Source: an uncultured Bacteroides sp.
GTDB lineage: Bacteria; Bacteroidota; Bacteroidia; Bacteroidales; Bacteroidaceae
Assembly (NCBI RefSeq): GCF_958445495.1
Contig: NZ_CAUCSQ010000016.1
Span: forward strand, 33,437-97,436
Length of the DNA stretch: 64,000 nt
Reading direction: 5' to 3'
The position numbers and the translations under genes were made by a program. Below the pieces are notes generated by a model. The model searched no databases. It saw only the letters and a program-made list of their open reading frames with translations, and had not been told where the DNA came from. This document shows, one piece after another, positions 1 to 8,874 of this stretch (within the stretch, counting starts at the first letter, position 1; the number at the start of each line of letters is the position of its first letter).

Positions 1-1005
1 TCCGGGTTATTGACGGGAGACGTGAAGCTTCTGATAGGCACGCACGCCATTATCGAAGACACGGTTCATTTTTCATCCTTGGGATTTGTCGTTATTGACG
101 AACAACACCGTTTTGGCGTAGCTCAGCGCGCCCGCCTTTGGAGTAAGAATGCCCAACCTCCGCATGTGCTTGTGATGACTGCCACCCCTATTCCCAGAAC
201 ATTGGCGATGACCTTGTATGGCGATTTGGATGTTTCCGTCATTGATGAGTTGCCTCCGGGCAGAAAACCCGTTACTACTGTCCACCGGTTCGATAATCGA
301 CGTGAGAGCATGTATCTTTCCGTGCGCAGGCAAATAGAAGAAGGGCGCCAGGTTTATATCGTCTATCCTTTGATTAAAGAAAGTGAAAAGATTGATTTGA
401 AAAATCTCGAAGAAGGATATCAGCACATACTTGAGGCATTTCCCGAATGTACGGTCTGTAAGGTACATGGCAAGATGAAGCCTGCCGAGAAAGAAGAGCA
501 AATGCAACTTTTTGTTTCGGGGAAAGCACAGATAATGGTGGCTACCACGGTGATTGAAGTCGGGGTAAATGTACCGAATGCTTCCGTAATGATTATAGAG
601 AACGCCGAACGTTTCGGACTTTCGCAGTTACATCAGTTGCGCGGTAGGGTGGGACGCGGTGCTGAACAGTCTTACTGCATTCTGGTAACAAACTATAAAC
701 TGACCGAAGACACCCGTAAACGCCTTGAGATAATGGTACGTACGAATGACGGTTTCGAAATAGCGGAAGCCGACTTGAAGTTGAGAGGGCCCGGCGACTT
801 GGAAGGAACCCAGCAGAGCGGCATTGCTTTTGACCTGAAAATTGCAGATATCGCCCGTGACGGTCAATTGTTGCAGTATGTCCGCTCTATTGCCGAAGAC
901 ATTGTAGAAAACGACCCGGCCGCCCGGAAACCGGAGAATGAAATATTGTGGCGGCAATTGAAATCGTTGCGGAAAACGAATGTTAACTGGGCTGCCATTA
1001 GTTGA
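1..1005 (+). CDS. recG: ATP-dependent DNA helicase RecG, C-terminal part (5' end outside window)
   Basis: The reading frame is open from base 1 and ends at 1005, so this is the last 334 residues of a gene that begins upstream. RecG remodels stalled replication forks and branched recombination intermediates. Visible helicase motifs are GTHAII, the DEQHRFG box (motif II with the RecG-specific QHRFG), MTATPIPRT (motif III), ATTVIEVGVNVPNA and QLRGRVGRG (motifs V and VI). The C-terminal segment with LKLRGPGDLEGTQQSG is the TRG-like RecG tail. The N-terminal wedge domain and Walker A lie outside the window. Family assignment is secure; the true start cannot be seen. Confidence 0.96.
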   Translation, partial: SGLLTGDVKLLIGTHAIIEDTVHFSSLGFVVIDEQHRFGVAQRARLWSKNAQPPHVLVMTATPIPRTLAMTLYGDLDVSVIDELPPGRKPVTTVHRFDNRRESMYLSVRRQIEEGRQVYIVYPLIKESEKIDLKNLEEGYQHILEAFPECTVCKVHGKMKPAEKEEQMQLFVSGKAQIMVATTVIEVGVNVPNASVMIIENAERFGLSQLHQLRGRVGRGAEQSYCILVTNYKLTEDTRKRLEIMVRTNDGFEIAEADLKLRGPGDLEGTQQSGIAFDLKIADIARDGQLLQYVRSIAEDIVENDPAARKPENEILWRQLKSLRKTNVNWAAIS

Positions 1006-1044
1006 AAAACGGTTAAACATACAGTAATTTTGCAGAAATGTGTT

Positions 1045-1060
1045 GCAAAACATGTTTTGC
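1045..1060. repeat. Perfect 16-bp palindrome downstream of recG
   Basis: GCAAAACATGTTTTGC reads identically on both strands, 40 bp after the recG stop. It could form a short stem as part of recG termination, although no clear T-run follows, or it could be a protein-binding dyad. A sequence matching the Bacteroides -7 box (TAATTTTG, 1025-1032) lies just before it, but no gene is evident between there and ndk. The 223-bp gap to ndk holds nothing else I can support apart from the ndk promoter. Confidence 0.5.
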
Positions 1061-1145
1061 CTCTATTGCCCCTATTTATAGGACTTTAGTGTTTGCTCTT
1101 TTGTTGTTCTTTTAGCTAACCGTCTGAAAAATAGTTAATAACTTC

Positions 1146-1176
1146 CTTGTAATTTCATTGGAAAATACTACCTTTG
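1146..1176 (+). promoter_or_regulatory. Bacteroides-type promoter for ndk
   Basis: The -7 box TACCTTTG (1169-1176) matches TAnnTTTG exactly. A -33-like CTTG sits at 1146-1149 with a 19-bp spacer, the family's preferred distance. Transcription would begin about 40 bp before the ndk start codon. Confidence 0.6.
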
Positions 1177-1228
1177 GAGGAATTTTTTAGTAAATGTATC
1201 GTTTAACCATAAAAAGTGTATATATATC

Positions 1229-1693
1229 ATGCTTGAAAAAACATTGGTTATTTTGAAGCCGTGTACCCTTCAACGGGGATTGGTAGGTGAGATTACTCAT
1301 CGCTTTGAGCGTAAAGGATTGCGGTTGGCAGGCATGAAGATGATGCAACTTACTGACGAATTGTTAAGCGAACATTATGCCCACCTGAGCGGTAAGCCTT
1401 TTTTCCAAAGAGTGAAGGATTCCATGATGACATCTCCTGTCATTGTGTGTTGTTTCGAAGGGGTGGATGCTATTCAAACAGTCCGTACGTTGGCGGGTCC
1501 GACTAACGGGCGTCTGGCTGCTCCGGGAACTATTCGGGGAGATTACAGCATGAGCTTTCAGGAAAATATAGTCCATGCTTCCGATTCCCCTGAGACCGCA
1601 GTTGCCGAGTTAACAAGATTTTTTAAACCGGAAGAAATATTCGATTACAAGCAGGCGACATTTGATTACCTGTATGCAAATGACGAATATTAA
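1229..1693 (+). CDS. ndk: Nucleoside diphosphate kinase
   Basis: This 154-residue cytosolic enzyme transfers the gamma-phosphate of ATP to nucleoside diphosphates through a phosphohistidine, balancing NTP and dNTP pools. The N-terminus (EKTLVILKPCTLQRGLVGEI) and the active-site stretch ENIVHASDSPETA match the family; the His of VHASDS is the phosphorylated residue (NxxHGSDS in most members, Gly replaced by Ala here). NGRLAAPGTIRGDYS is the conserved nucleotide-binding segment. Length is typical. It has its own promoter and the M23 peptidase gene follows 20 bp downstream, so the two may be cotranscribed. Confidence 0.97.
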   Translation: MLEKTLVILKPCTLQRGLVGEITHRFERKGLRLAGMKMMQLTDELLSEHYAHLSGKPFFQRVKDSMMTSPVIVCCFEGVDAIQTVRTLAGPTNGRLAAPGTIRGDYSMSFQENIVHASDSPETAVAELTRFFKPEEIFDYKQATFDYLYANDEY

Positions 1694-1713
1694 TTGAATT
1701 GACGAAATAAGGA

Positions 1714-2586
1714 ATGAATTTCAATTGCATTATTAAGACAGGGTTGGCAGCTATGGCGGCTATGGTTAGTTTGAGCTCTTTTTCACAAGACCTGATTGCC
1801 CGCCAGGCTCCGATAGACAAGAAATTAAAGACAGTAGACTCTTTGGCGTTGCAGAGGCAAATCCGTGCCGAACAGTCGGAATATCCCGCTTTAGACCTTT
1901 ATCCGAACTGGAACAACCAATATGTGCATGCTTATGGGAACGCGATTGTGCCGGAGACATATACTATTGATTTGAGAGGTTTCCACATGCCTACTCCGAG
2001 TACGAAAATTACGTCGCCTTTCGGTCCCCGCTGGAGAAGGATGCATAACGGGTTGGATTTGAAAGTAAATATCGGAGATACCATTGTAGCAGCCTTTGAC
2101 GGTAAGGTACGTATCGTGAAATATGAGCGCAGAGGATACGGTAAATACGTTGTGATTCGCCATGACAACGGATTGGAAACAGTGTACGGTCACTTGTCCA
2201 AGCAACTGGTTGAGGAAAACCAGTTGGTGAAAGCCGGTGAAGTAATCGGATTGGGTGGTAATACCGGACGTTCTACCGGTTCGCATCTTCATTTTGAAAC
2301 CCGTTTCCTCGGAATCGCAATCAATCCGGTCTATATGTTCGACTTCCCGAAACAGGATATCGTAGCCGATACCTATACTTTCCGGAAGACCAAAGGAGCG
2401 AGACGTGCGGGTTCCCATGACAGCCAGGTGGCCGACGGTACCATTCGCTACCATAAAGTAAAGAGCGGGGATACTCTGTCCCGCATTGCCAAATTGCGCG
2501 GGGTATCAGTCAGTACGCTTTGCAAGCTGAACCGTATCAAACCGACTACGATTTTGCGTATCGGACAAGTCTTGCGTTGTTCGTAA
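1714..2586 (+). CDS. M23 family metallopeptidase with C-terminal LysM domain
   Basis: A predicted 290-residue secreted peptidoglycan endopeptidase or divisome-associated LytM protein. A hydrophobic N-terminal segment ending in SLSSFSQD looks like a signal peptide. The LytM domain (about residues 95-210) carries HNGLDLKV (zinc His and Asp) and GSHLHFE (the HxH motif), so the catalytic residues appear intact. A LysM repeat (about 247-289, YHKVKSGDTLSRIA to LRIGQVL) would bind peptidoglycan. The gene follows ndk closely and is followed by a strong terminator hairpin. Whether it is an active enzyme or an amidase activator cannot be judged from sequence. Confidence 0.9.
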   Translation: MNFNCIIKTGLAAMAAMVSLSSFSQDLIARQAPIDKKLKTVDSLALQRQIRAEQSEYPALDLYPNWNNQYVHAYGNAIVPETYTIDLRGFHMPTPSTKITSPFGPRWRRMHNGLDLKVNIGDTIVAAFDGKVRIVKYERRGYGKYVVIRHDNGLETVYGHLSKQLVEENQLVKAGEVIGLGGNTGRSTGSHLHFETRFLGIAINPVYMFDFPKQDIVADTYTFRKTKGARRAGSHDSQVADGTIRYHKVKSGDTLSRIAKLRGVSVSTLCKLNRIKPTTILRIGQVLRCS

Positions 2587-2617
2587 GTAAGAAACAGTAA
2601 TACAACAATATCTTTGT

Positions 2618-2653
2618 AAGAGGGCACTTTAATATAATTTAGAGTGCCCTCTT
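2618..2653 (+). terminator. Intrinsic terminator after the M23 peptidase gene
   Basis: Perfect 11-bp stem AAGAGGGCACT (2618-2628) with AGTGCCCTCTT (2643-2653), 14-nt loop, followed by a T-rich stretch (2658-2662). It closes the ndk-M23 unit. The next promoter's -33 region overlaps its 3' arm. Confidence 0.85.
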
Positions 2654-2683
2654 TCCGTTTTTACTTAATTATTGTTACCTTTG
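2652..2683 (+). promoter_or_regulatory. Bacteroides-type promoter for the DUF1599 gene
   Basis: The -7 box TACCTTTG (2676-2683) is exact. TTTC (2652-2655) is a plausible -33 box with a 20-bp spacer. Its position rules out the TTG at 2672 as the gene start, because that codon would lie upstream of the transcript, and supports the ATG at 2702. Confidence 0.65.
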
Positions 2684-2701
2684 CACACTATTTGGAAGAA
2701 A

Positions 2702-3244
2702 ATGAAAGATACCAAGCAACAATTTGAACATGTCATCGCTTTGTGCCGTGACTTATTTTCCAAGAAGCTGCATGATTACGGGCCTGCATGGCGTATTATG
2801 CGTCCGGCTTCGGTAACCGACCAAATCTTTATCAAAGCCAACCGGATTCGTAGCATCGAGACAAAGGGGGTGACTCTGATAGACGAAGGTATCCGTTCCG
2901 AGTTTATCGCGATTGTCAATTACGGCATTATAGGACTTATACAATTGGAACTGGGATATGGCGAATCTGCCGACATAAGCAATGAAGAAGCTCTGGCATT
3001 GTATGATAAGCATGCGAAAGAGGCTTTGAAACTGATGCTTGCCAAGAATCACGATTATGACGAAGCCTGGCGCAGCATGCGCGTCAGTTCCTATACTGAT
3101 TTGATACTGATGAAAATATATCGTACCAAGCAGATCGAGACTCTTTCCGGCAATACGCTGGTGTCTGAGGGAATAGACGCCAATTATATGGACATGATTA
3201 ATTACTCTGTTTTCGGATTGATTAAAATAGAATTTGAAGGATAA
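2702..3244 (+). CDS. DUF1599 domain-containing protein
   Basis: 180 residues, function not established. The protein is an internal duplication: KKLHDYGPAWRIMRPASVTDQIFIKANRIRSIE (about 20-55) and KNHDYDEAWRSMRVSSYTDLILMKIYRTKQIE (about 115-150) are two copies of one unit. This is the hallmark of DUF1599, a family grouped with nucleotide-modification-associated proteins. It appears cytosolic, with no signal peptide. I chose ATG 2702 over the in-frame TTG at 2672 because a consensus promoter sits between them. The stop overlaps the next gene by 11 bp, implying translational coupling with the membrane protein downstream. Confidence 0.85.
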   Translation: MKDTKQQFEHVIALCRDLFSKKLHDYGPAWRIMRPASVTDQIFIKANRIRSIETKGVTLIDEGIRSEFIAIVNYGIIGLIQLELGYGESADISNEEALALYDKHAKEALKLMLAKNHDYDEAWRSMRVSSYTDLILMKIYRTKQIETLSGNTLVSEGIDANYMDMINYSVFGLIKIEFEG

Positions 3245-4610
3245 GAACTTACATATCATTCAGGAGATAATCGCTAATACCTGTCGTTTCCTTTTAGCGG
3301 CGGCATTTATCTTTTCCGGATTTGTAAAGGCAGTAGACCCGTTGGGATTCCAGTATAAGATACAGGACTATCTGACCGCATTCGGGATAGCTGCTTGGTT
3401 TCCCTCGTTTTTCCCCTTATTGGGAGGCATCGCTTTGTCCGCGATGGAATTTTCAGTCGGTATTTTTCTATTCTTCGGTATCAGGAGGACGTTGGCTTCT
3501 ACGTTGGCGTTGATGCTGATGACTTTTATGACGCCGCTGACGTTGTATCTGGCAATTTTCAATCCGGTTTCCGATTGCGGGTGTTTCGGTGACGCATGGG
3601 TGCTGACAAACTGGGAGACATTCGTAAAGAACGTCTTTTTGTTCATTGCCGCAATCGGAGCGTTCAGGGGCAGGAAGATGTTAATTCGTTTCGTCAGCTT
3701 GAAAATGCAATGGCTGGTTTCGCTCTATACGCTGCTTTTTGTCTTTACGTTGTCTTTTTACTGTTTGGACCGTTTGCCGGTTTTGGATTTTCGGCCCTAT
3801 AAGATAGGAAAGAATATCCTGGAAGGAATGACGATACCCGAAGGAGCGAAGCCGAGCGTTTATGAAAGCATTTTTGTTTTAGAGAAAAACGGAGAAAAGA
3901 AAGAATTTACGCTGGAGAATTATCCGGACAGTACATGGACATTCGTAGACACCCGCATTGTCCTTAAAGAGAAAGGATATGAACCGCCTATCCATGATTT
4001 TTCCATGGTGGATTTAAATACGGGGGACGACATTACGGAAACCGTGTTGACGGATAAGGGGTACACCTTCTTGTTGGTCGCACACCGGATTGAAGAGGCG
4101 GACGACAGCAATATCGACTTGATTAACGAGATATATGATTATTCGGTAGAGCACGGCTATAAGTTCTATTGCCTCACCTCCTCGCCGGAAGACCAAATCG
4201 AGCAGTGGAAAGATAAGACGGGAGCGGAATATCCGTTCTGCCAGATGGATGACATTACACTCAAGACGATGATTCGTTCCAATCCGGGCTTGATGCTGAT
4301 TAAGGACGGGACTATCTTGAATAAGTGGAGTGATGAAGATATTCCGGACGAATATGTGCTGACTGATAAATTGGAGAATTTGCCGTTGGGAGGGCAAAAG
4401 GTGGAGAGTGATACCCATACGGTCGGATATGTGGTTTTGTGGTTCGTAGTCCCATTGCTGCTGGTGCTGGGGATAGATGTGTTGGTGATTCGTCGCAGAG
4501 AGCGCAAGTATGCCCGGAAAGTTGCGGAAGCCCGGAAAAGAAGAGCTGAAATGCAAAATGCCGTGTCGGATACCGGAGAAGACGGACAACAGTCAGGCGG
4601 AAACGGATGA
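3234..4610 (+). CDS. DoxX/MauE-like membrane protein fused to a thioredoxin-like domain
   Basis: 458 residues, conserved in Bacteroidetes; it resembles what RefSeq calls the BT_3928 family (recalled, not searched). The first about 140 residues form a four-helix DoxX/MauE-type bundle with a conserved SDCGCFGD loop. A fifth helix (about 160-180) leads to a periplasmic domain with a thioredoxin-like pattern (FLLVAHRIEEAD...FYCLTSS...PGLMLIKDG) but no CxxC at the usual position. A last helix (about 396-419) precedes a basic, charged cytoplasmic tail. The start is a TTG at 3234 inside the upstream gene, because no ATG occurs before the first helix. A redox or membrane-homeostasis role is plausible but unproven. 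Confidence 0.8.
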   Translation: MKDKNLHIIQEIIANTCRFLLAAAFIFSGFVKAVDPLGFQYKIQDYLTAFGIAAWFPSFFPLLGGIALSAMEFSVGIFLFFGIRRTLASTLALMLMTFMTPLTLYLAIFNPVSDCGCFGDAWVLTNWETFVKNVFLFIAAIGAFRGRKMLIRFVSLKMQWLVSLYTLLFVFTLSFYCLDRLPVLDFRPYKIGKNILEGMTIPEGAKPSVYESIFVLEKNGEKKEFTLENYPDSTWTFVDTRIVLKEKGYEPPIHDFSMVDLNTGDDITETVLTDKGYTFLLVAHRIEEADDSNIDLINEIYDYSVEHGYKFYCLTSSPEDQIEQWKDKTGAEYPFCQMDDITLKTMIRSNPGLMLIKDGTILNKWSDEDIPDEYVLTDKLENLPLGGQKVESDTHTVGYVVLWFVVPLLLVLGIDVLVIRRRERKYARKVAEARKRRAEMQNAVSDTGEDGQQSGGNG

Positions 4611-4680
4611 AGCGTTCGGACCGATATCGGTAAAATGAGTAAAATATGAAATTTATTAACCCTTTAAAATAAAAAACAAA

Positions 4681-5436
4681 ATGAGAAAGAACATTGTTGC
4701 AGGAAACTGGAAAATGAACAAAACCCTTCAAGAGGGTATCGCTTTGGCAAAAGAACTGAATGAAGCATTAGCTGGTGAAAAGCCCAACTGTGATGTAATC
4801 ATCTGTACTCCGTTCATCCATTTAGCTTCCGTGACTCCTTTGGTAGACGCTGCTAAAATCGGGGTAGGTGCTGAAAACTGTGCAGATAAGGAATCAGGTG
4901 CTTATACCGGTGAAGTTTCTGCCGCTATGGTAGCTTCTACTGGTGCTAAATACGTGATTCTGGGGCATTCCGAACGTCGTGCTTATTACGGTGAGACAGT
5001 GGCTATTCTGGAAGAAAAGGTAAAACTGGCTCTGGCTAACGGACTGACTCCGATTTTCTGTATCGGTGAAGTTCTGGAAGAACGTGAAGCTAACAAGCAG
5101 AACGAAGTGGTAGCAGCCCAAATGGAGTCTGTTTTCTCTCTGTCTGCCGAAGATTTCTCCAAGATAATCCTTGCTTACGAGCCGGTTTGGGCAATTGGTA
5201 CAGGTAAGACCGCTACTCCGGAGCAGGCACAGGAAATCCATGCTTTCATCCGTTCAATCGTAGCCGGCAAATACGGCAAGGAAATTGCTGACAACACTTC
5301 CATTCTTTATGGCGGCAGTTGCAAGCCTTCCAATGCGAAGGAGTTGTTTGCCAACCCGGATGTTGACGGCGGTCTGATTGGCGGCGCTGCTTTGAAAGTT
5401 GCCGATTTCAAGGGAATTATCGACGCTTTTAAATAA
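4681..5436 (+). CDS. tpiA: Triosephosphate isomerase
   Basis: 251 residues, the normal size. It interconverts dihydroxyacetone phosphate and glyceraldehyde 3-phosphate in glycolysis and gluconeogenesis. Visible catalytic elements are GNWKMN (Lys), LGHSERR (electrophilic His), AYEPVWAIGTGKTA (catalytic Glu followed by flexible loop 6) and YGGSCKPSNA plus GGLIGGAAL (phosphate-binding loops). Codon use is the cleanest in this area, as expected for a highly expressed gene. It lies 70 bp after the membrane protein gene and may be read from its promoter or from one in the gap. Confidence 0.98.
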   Translation: MRKNIVAGNWKMNKTLQEGIALAKELNEALAGEKPNCDVIICTPFIHLASVTPLVDAAKIGVGAENCADKESGAYTGEVSAAMVASTGAKYVILGHSERRAYYGETVAILEEKVKLALANGLTPIFCIGEVLEEREANKQNEVVAAQMESVFSLSAEDFSKIILAYEPVWAIGTGKTATPEQAQEIHAFIRSIVAGKYGKEIADNTSILYGGSCKPSNAKELFANPDVDGGLIGGAALKVADFKGIIDAFK

Positions 5437-5450
5437 TTGATAGCCGGTGA

Positions 5451-5494
5451 ATGATAGTTGATAGGTTGCTTCCAGCATAGCTATCAACTGTCAT
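5451..5494. repeat. Inverted repeat and TATCA-rich spacer between tpiA and the SPOR gene
   Basis: ATGATAGTTGATAG (5451-5464) pairs with CTATCAACTGTCAT (5481-5494) with one mismatch around a 16-nt loop. The surrounding 100 bp is full of short TATCA and TGATA units (also at 5438-5443 and 5504-5533) that allow alternative pairings. It may be a terminator or processing hairpin between the genes; there is no T-run. Confidence 0.45.
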
Positions 5495-5538
5495 TTCATT
5501 GTTAACTATCATTTGTCATCTATCAATTATCAATTATA

Positions 5539-5982
5539 ATGAAAGTTTTACTTATCCTGTTGTTTGTTTGGGCAGGTACTTCGGTACAGGCGCAGAATAT
5601 TGTGAAAAGCCTGGAGCGTACAGTACCGGGGCAAGGAAAGGTGACTATCCACCAAGACCCGCGTATCGAAGCCTTAATCGGTATGGAACGTCCTGTAACG
5701 GGCGAGCAGAAAGTAATAAAGACTTTCGGGTTCAGGATCCAGGCGTATGCCGGCAATAATACCCGTCAGGCGAAAAACGATGCTTATCATGTGGCATCGC
5801 AGATAAAAGAGTATTTTCCCGAATTAACGGTATATACTTCATTCAATCCTCCTCGCTGGCTCTGCCGTGTGGGTGATTTCCGGAGCATAGAGGAAGCTGA
5901 CGCGACAATGCGTAAGATGAAGGCTACCGGTGTGTTTAAAGAGGTTTCCATTGTAAAAGACCAAATCAATATCCCTTTATAA
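5539..5982 (+). CDS. SPOR domain-containing secreted protein
   Basis: 147 residues. The N-terminus (MKVLLILLFVWAGTSVQAQ) is a clear signal peptide, so the protein is periplasmic or envelope-bound. The C-terminal about 80 residues (FGFRIQAYAGNNTRQAKNDAY, then TVYTSFNPPRWLCRVGDF, then TGVFKEVSIV) have the SPOR pattern that binds denuded peptidoglycan glycan strands, usually at division sites. folE follows 7 bp downstream, so the two are cotranscribed, although no functional link is obvious. Confidence 0.85.
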   Translation: MKVLLILLFVWAGTSVQAQNIVKSLERTVPGQGKVTIHQDPRIEALIGMERPVTGEQKVIKTFGFRIQAYAGNNTRQAKNDAYHVASQIKEYFPELTVYTSFNPPRWLCRVGDFRSIEEADATMRKMKATGVFKEVSIVKDQINIPL

Positions 5983-5989
5983 ATCTGCC

Positions 5990-6580
5990 ATGTTGGAAAA
6001 AGAAGAAATTATCTCTCCGAATCTGGAAGAGCTGAAAAGCCATTATCACAGTATTATTACTTTGTTGGGTGAGGATGCCGGACGGGAAGGCCTGTTAAAG
6101 ACCCCGGAGCGGGTAGCCAAAGCGATGCTGAGTCTGACGAAAGGGTATCATATGGACCCTCATGAAGTACTTCGTTCTGCTAAGTTTAAGGAAGAATATA
6201 GCCAGATGGTGATTGTCAAAGACATTGATTTCTTCTCTCTCTGTGAGCATCACATGTTGCCGTTTTACGGGAAAGCGCATGTTGCTTATATTCCCAACGG
6301 GTATATTACAGGGTTAAGTAAGATAGCCCGTGTGGTCGATATTTTTTCTCATCGTTTGCAAGTGCAGGAGCGCATGACGCTGCAAATCAAGGAATGTATT
6401 CAGGAAACCCTGAATCCGCTGGGGGTAATGGTTGTAGTAGAAGCAAAACACATGTGTATGCAGATGCGCGGTGTAGAAAAGCAGAATTCCATTACTACCA
6501 CTTCGGATTTTACGGGAGCTTTTAACCAGGCAAAGACCCGTGAAGAGTTCATGAACCTGATTCAGCACGGGAATCTGTAG
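5990..6580 (+). CDS. folE: GTP cyclohydrolase I
   Basis: 196 residues, cytosolic. It converts GTP to 7,8-dihydroneopterin triphosphate, the first step of folate synthesis. Signature segments are present: GLLKTPERVAKAM, FFSLCEHHMLPFYGKAHVAYIPNG (zinc Cys and His plus catalytic residues), GLSKIARVVDIFSHRLQVQERMT and MCMQMRGVEKQNS (second zinc Cys). The full set argues for a canonical zinc-dependent FolE. It is the last gene of the plus-strand run and converges on dnaG. Confidence 0.97.
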   Translation: MLEKEEIISPNLEELKSHYHSIITLLGEDAGREGLLKTPERVAKAMLSLTKGYHMDPHEVLRSAKFKEEYSQMVIVKDIDFFSLCEHHMLPFYGKAHVAYIPNGYITGLSKIARVVDIFSHRLQVQERMTLQIKECIQETLNPLGVMVVVEAKHMCMQMRGVEKQNSITTTSDFTGAFNQAKTREEFMNLIQHGNL

Positions 6581-6675
6581 AATGTCTCATGCGGTACTGT
6601 TCGCAATTTTGTATAAATGGAAACATGATTTCGTTTTAAGTCCTCTTATATTTGTATTCTGTTGTATAAAACTAA

Positions 6676-6704
6676 AATACGGAGCTCATTATGAAGCCCG
6701 TATT
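6676..6704. other. Hairpin in the folE/dnaG convergent gap
   Basis: AATACGG (6676-6682) pairs with CCGTATT (6698-6704), and the stem can extend inward. It lies between two converging genes and could serve as a shared terminator, but T-runs are weak on both strands. The remaining 155 bp shows no gene. Confidence 0.4.
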
Positions 6705-6735
6705 GCATATTTACGCAAAAAAAATTATACTGTCT

Positions 6736-8817
6736 TTACCGCAGGACAACGCGGTCGCCTAAACGCTTTGCCATGATACTTTGTACACTTCTCAACTCAT
6801 TGTAACGTTGCATCAGTACGTTGCATTTCTCCTCGTCATGTGCTAATGCAGGGTCCTGTAGGGTATAAAGCATGTGTTTCAGTTCTTCTGTTACGATGGC
6901 ATACTTGAAATTAATCATCAGTGACGGGACCAGTTCGTAAAGGCGTTCCTCATCCGTTACGATTTTCTGTGATTTAGAATGGTATTTGCTGAGTTGGTAA
7001 CGGACGTTGATTAAATCGACACACAATTTGCTGATAACAGGATCGGGGTGTGCCAGGAAATAACGTTCGGCTGTAAACCCGGGGGTATGTATGTGTTCGG
7101 CGGCTTCCGTCAGGATTTGTCGATGCAGAGGATTGTGGAAAGCTAAGTCGTCCTCTTTCAAATCATTGACGACATATTCTATCACGGTGACCGGAATCTC
7201 GTTTCCTTCCTCATCAGTCAGGTTACACATTACCTTTTCGCCGTAACGGACTACCGCTTGCAGAATCTGACGTTCGAATTTGTAGAATTCTTGTCCCTCC
7301 TTACCCTCTTGAGGAATATAAGAAGTATAATTGTCTTCTTGCGAAGGCACGGGTGTATCTATGTAACTTTCCGCCCCTGCTTCGGGAACTGGTATCACAG
7401 TTTCGGACGACGGGGAAGTATTTTCAGAAGATGTACCGGACGATGTGGAAACAGTCCTTTCGGCAGACCGACGTTCGCGTTCGGTTTGTTCAGCCCTTTT
7501 TTCCGCCTGTTTTTCTCTTCTTTTGGCAACTTCCGATACCAGGAGCTTGTCTTCGACATGTAGCAATTGGGCACATTCTTTGATATAGACATCCCGCACA
7601 ATCGCTTCCGGTATGACAGAGATGCTTTGCACCAGATTGCCGATGAGTTCTGCCCGTTTGATAGGGTCTTTTCCGGCATCTTCCAGTAACAGATTTGTCT
7701 TGAAACGGATAAAGTCTGTCTCGTGTTCCGATATGAATGCTTGGAATTCGGTTGAGTTGTGTTTGCGGGCGAAAGAATCCGGGTCGTCCCCGTCGGGAAG
7801 AAGGCATACCTTGATGTTCATGCCTTCTTCGAGTAACATGTCGATTCCCCGGATGGAGGCTTTGATTCCCGCTGCATCACCGTCGTAGAGCACGGTCATA
7901 TTATTGGTGAAACGGTGAATCATGCGGATTTGTCCGGGAGTTAAAGCTGTTCCCGAAGAAGCCACAACATTTTCTATGCCTGATTGGTGCATGGAAATGA
8001 CGTCCGTGTAGCCTTCTACCAAAAAACATCGGTCCTGCTTTACGATGGCCTGTTTGGCGAAATAAATACCGTATAGTTCATTGCTTTTGTGATAGATTTC
8101 CGATTCGGGAGAGTTGACATATTTCACTTTGACACCCTTTGTTGCACTGGCAAGTACACGGCCCCCGAAAGCGACCACCTTCCCCGAAAGAGTATGTACC
8201 GGAAAGATAACCCTTCCCCAAAAACGGTCTCGCAGGCGATGATCGTCCGTTTCGTAACAGAGCCCGGTTTTAATCAGATATTCTTTCTTGTATCCTTTTT
8301 GCAGTGCCTCTTTTGCGAATGCGTCATGGCTTTCGGTACAATACCCCAACTGGAACTTCTCGATAATGTCATCCCGGAAACCGCGGTTACGGAAATAAGC
8401 CATACCGATGCTGCGGCCGTCCGCGTGGTTCCTTAGAATATTCCGGAAATAGTCGCGTGCAAAGTTATTGACGATGAACAAACTTTCGCGTTCGCTTTGT
8501 GCAAACTTCTCTTCGTCACTAAGTTCCCGTTCCTTGACTTCAATATTGTATTTCTTCGCAAGATATTTCAGAGCCTCCGGATAAGACATCTGTTCGTGTT
8601 CCATAATGAAATGTACTGCATTTCCTCCTTTCCCGCAGGCGAAACACTTGCATAATCCCTTGGCGGGAGATACGTAAAAGGAGGGAGTCTTGTCACTGTG
8701 GAACGGACATAAACCGACATAGTTGACACCTCGTTTGCGCAAGGTGACAAAGTCGGAAACGACATCCATGATTTGTGCCGCATCCAGTATCCGGTCTATG
8801 GTAGCTTGGTCTATCAT
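6736..8817 (-). CDS. dnaG: DNA primase
   Basis: 693 residues. It synthesises RNA primers for replication. The N-terminal zinc-binding domain has the CPFHSDKTPSF...CFACGKGGNAVHFIM arrangement (CHC2 type). The catalytic RNAP domain follows with FGGRVL, Toprim VEGYTDVISMHQSGIENVVASSGTALT and the acidic YDGDAAG motif. A low-complexity Glu/Arg/Ser linker (about 440-520) leads to a C-terminal helicase-binding region. The open frame extends 20 codons upstream, but I place the start at ATG 8817 (MIDQATIDRI): it is preceded by a GGAGAAAAAAG purine stretch and matches the usual DnaG N-terminus. Confidence 0.97.
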   Translation of the reverse strand: MIDQATIDRILDAAQIMDVVSDFVTLRKRGVNYVGLCPFHSDKTPSFYVSPAKGLCKCFACGKGGNAVHFIMEHEQMSYPEALKYLAKKYNIEVKERELSDEEKFAQSERESLFIVNNFARDYFRNILRNHADGRSIGMAYFRNRGFRDDIIEKFQLGYCTESHDAFAKEALQKGYKKEYLIKTGLCYETDDHRLRDRFWGRVIFPVHTLSGKVVAFGGRVLASATKGVKVKYVNSPESEIYHKSNELYGIYFAKQAIVKQDRCFLVEGYTDVISMHQSGIENVVASSGTALTPGQIRMIHRFTNNMTVLYDGDAAGIKASIRGIDMLLEEGMNIKVCLLPDGDDPDSFARKHNSTEFQAFISEHETDFIRFKTNLLLEDAGKDPIKRAELIGNLVQSISVIPEAIVRDVYIKECAQLLHVEDKLLVSEVAKRREKQAEKRAEQTERERRSAERTVSTSSGTSSENTSPSSETVIPVPEAGAESYIDTPVPSQEDNYTSYIPQEGKEGQEFYKFERQILQAVVRYGEKVMCNLTDEEGNEIPVTVIEYVVNDLKEDDLAFHNPLHRQILTEAAEHIHTPGFTAERYFLAHPDPVISKLCVDLINVRYQLSKYHSKSQKIVTDEERLYELVPSLMINFKYAIVTEELKHMLYTLQDPALAHDEEKCNVLMQRYNELRSVQSIMAKRLGDRVVLR

Positions 8818-8874
8818 TCTTTTTTCTCCTGTGAATCCGTTTTTCCGGATATAAAGGTATATATAAAACGGGTA

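Noticed and set aside
6582..6776. 64-codon plus-strand ORF after folE
   Set aside because: It runs into the dnaG 3' end on the other strand, has no recognisable domain and an unlikely composition.
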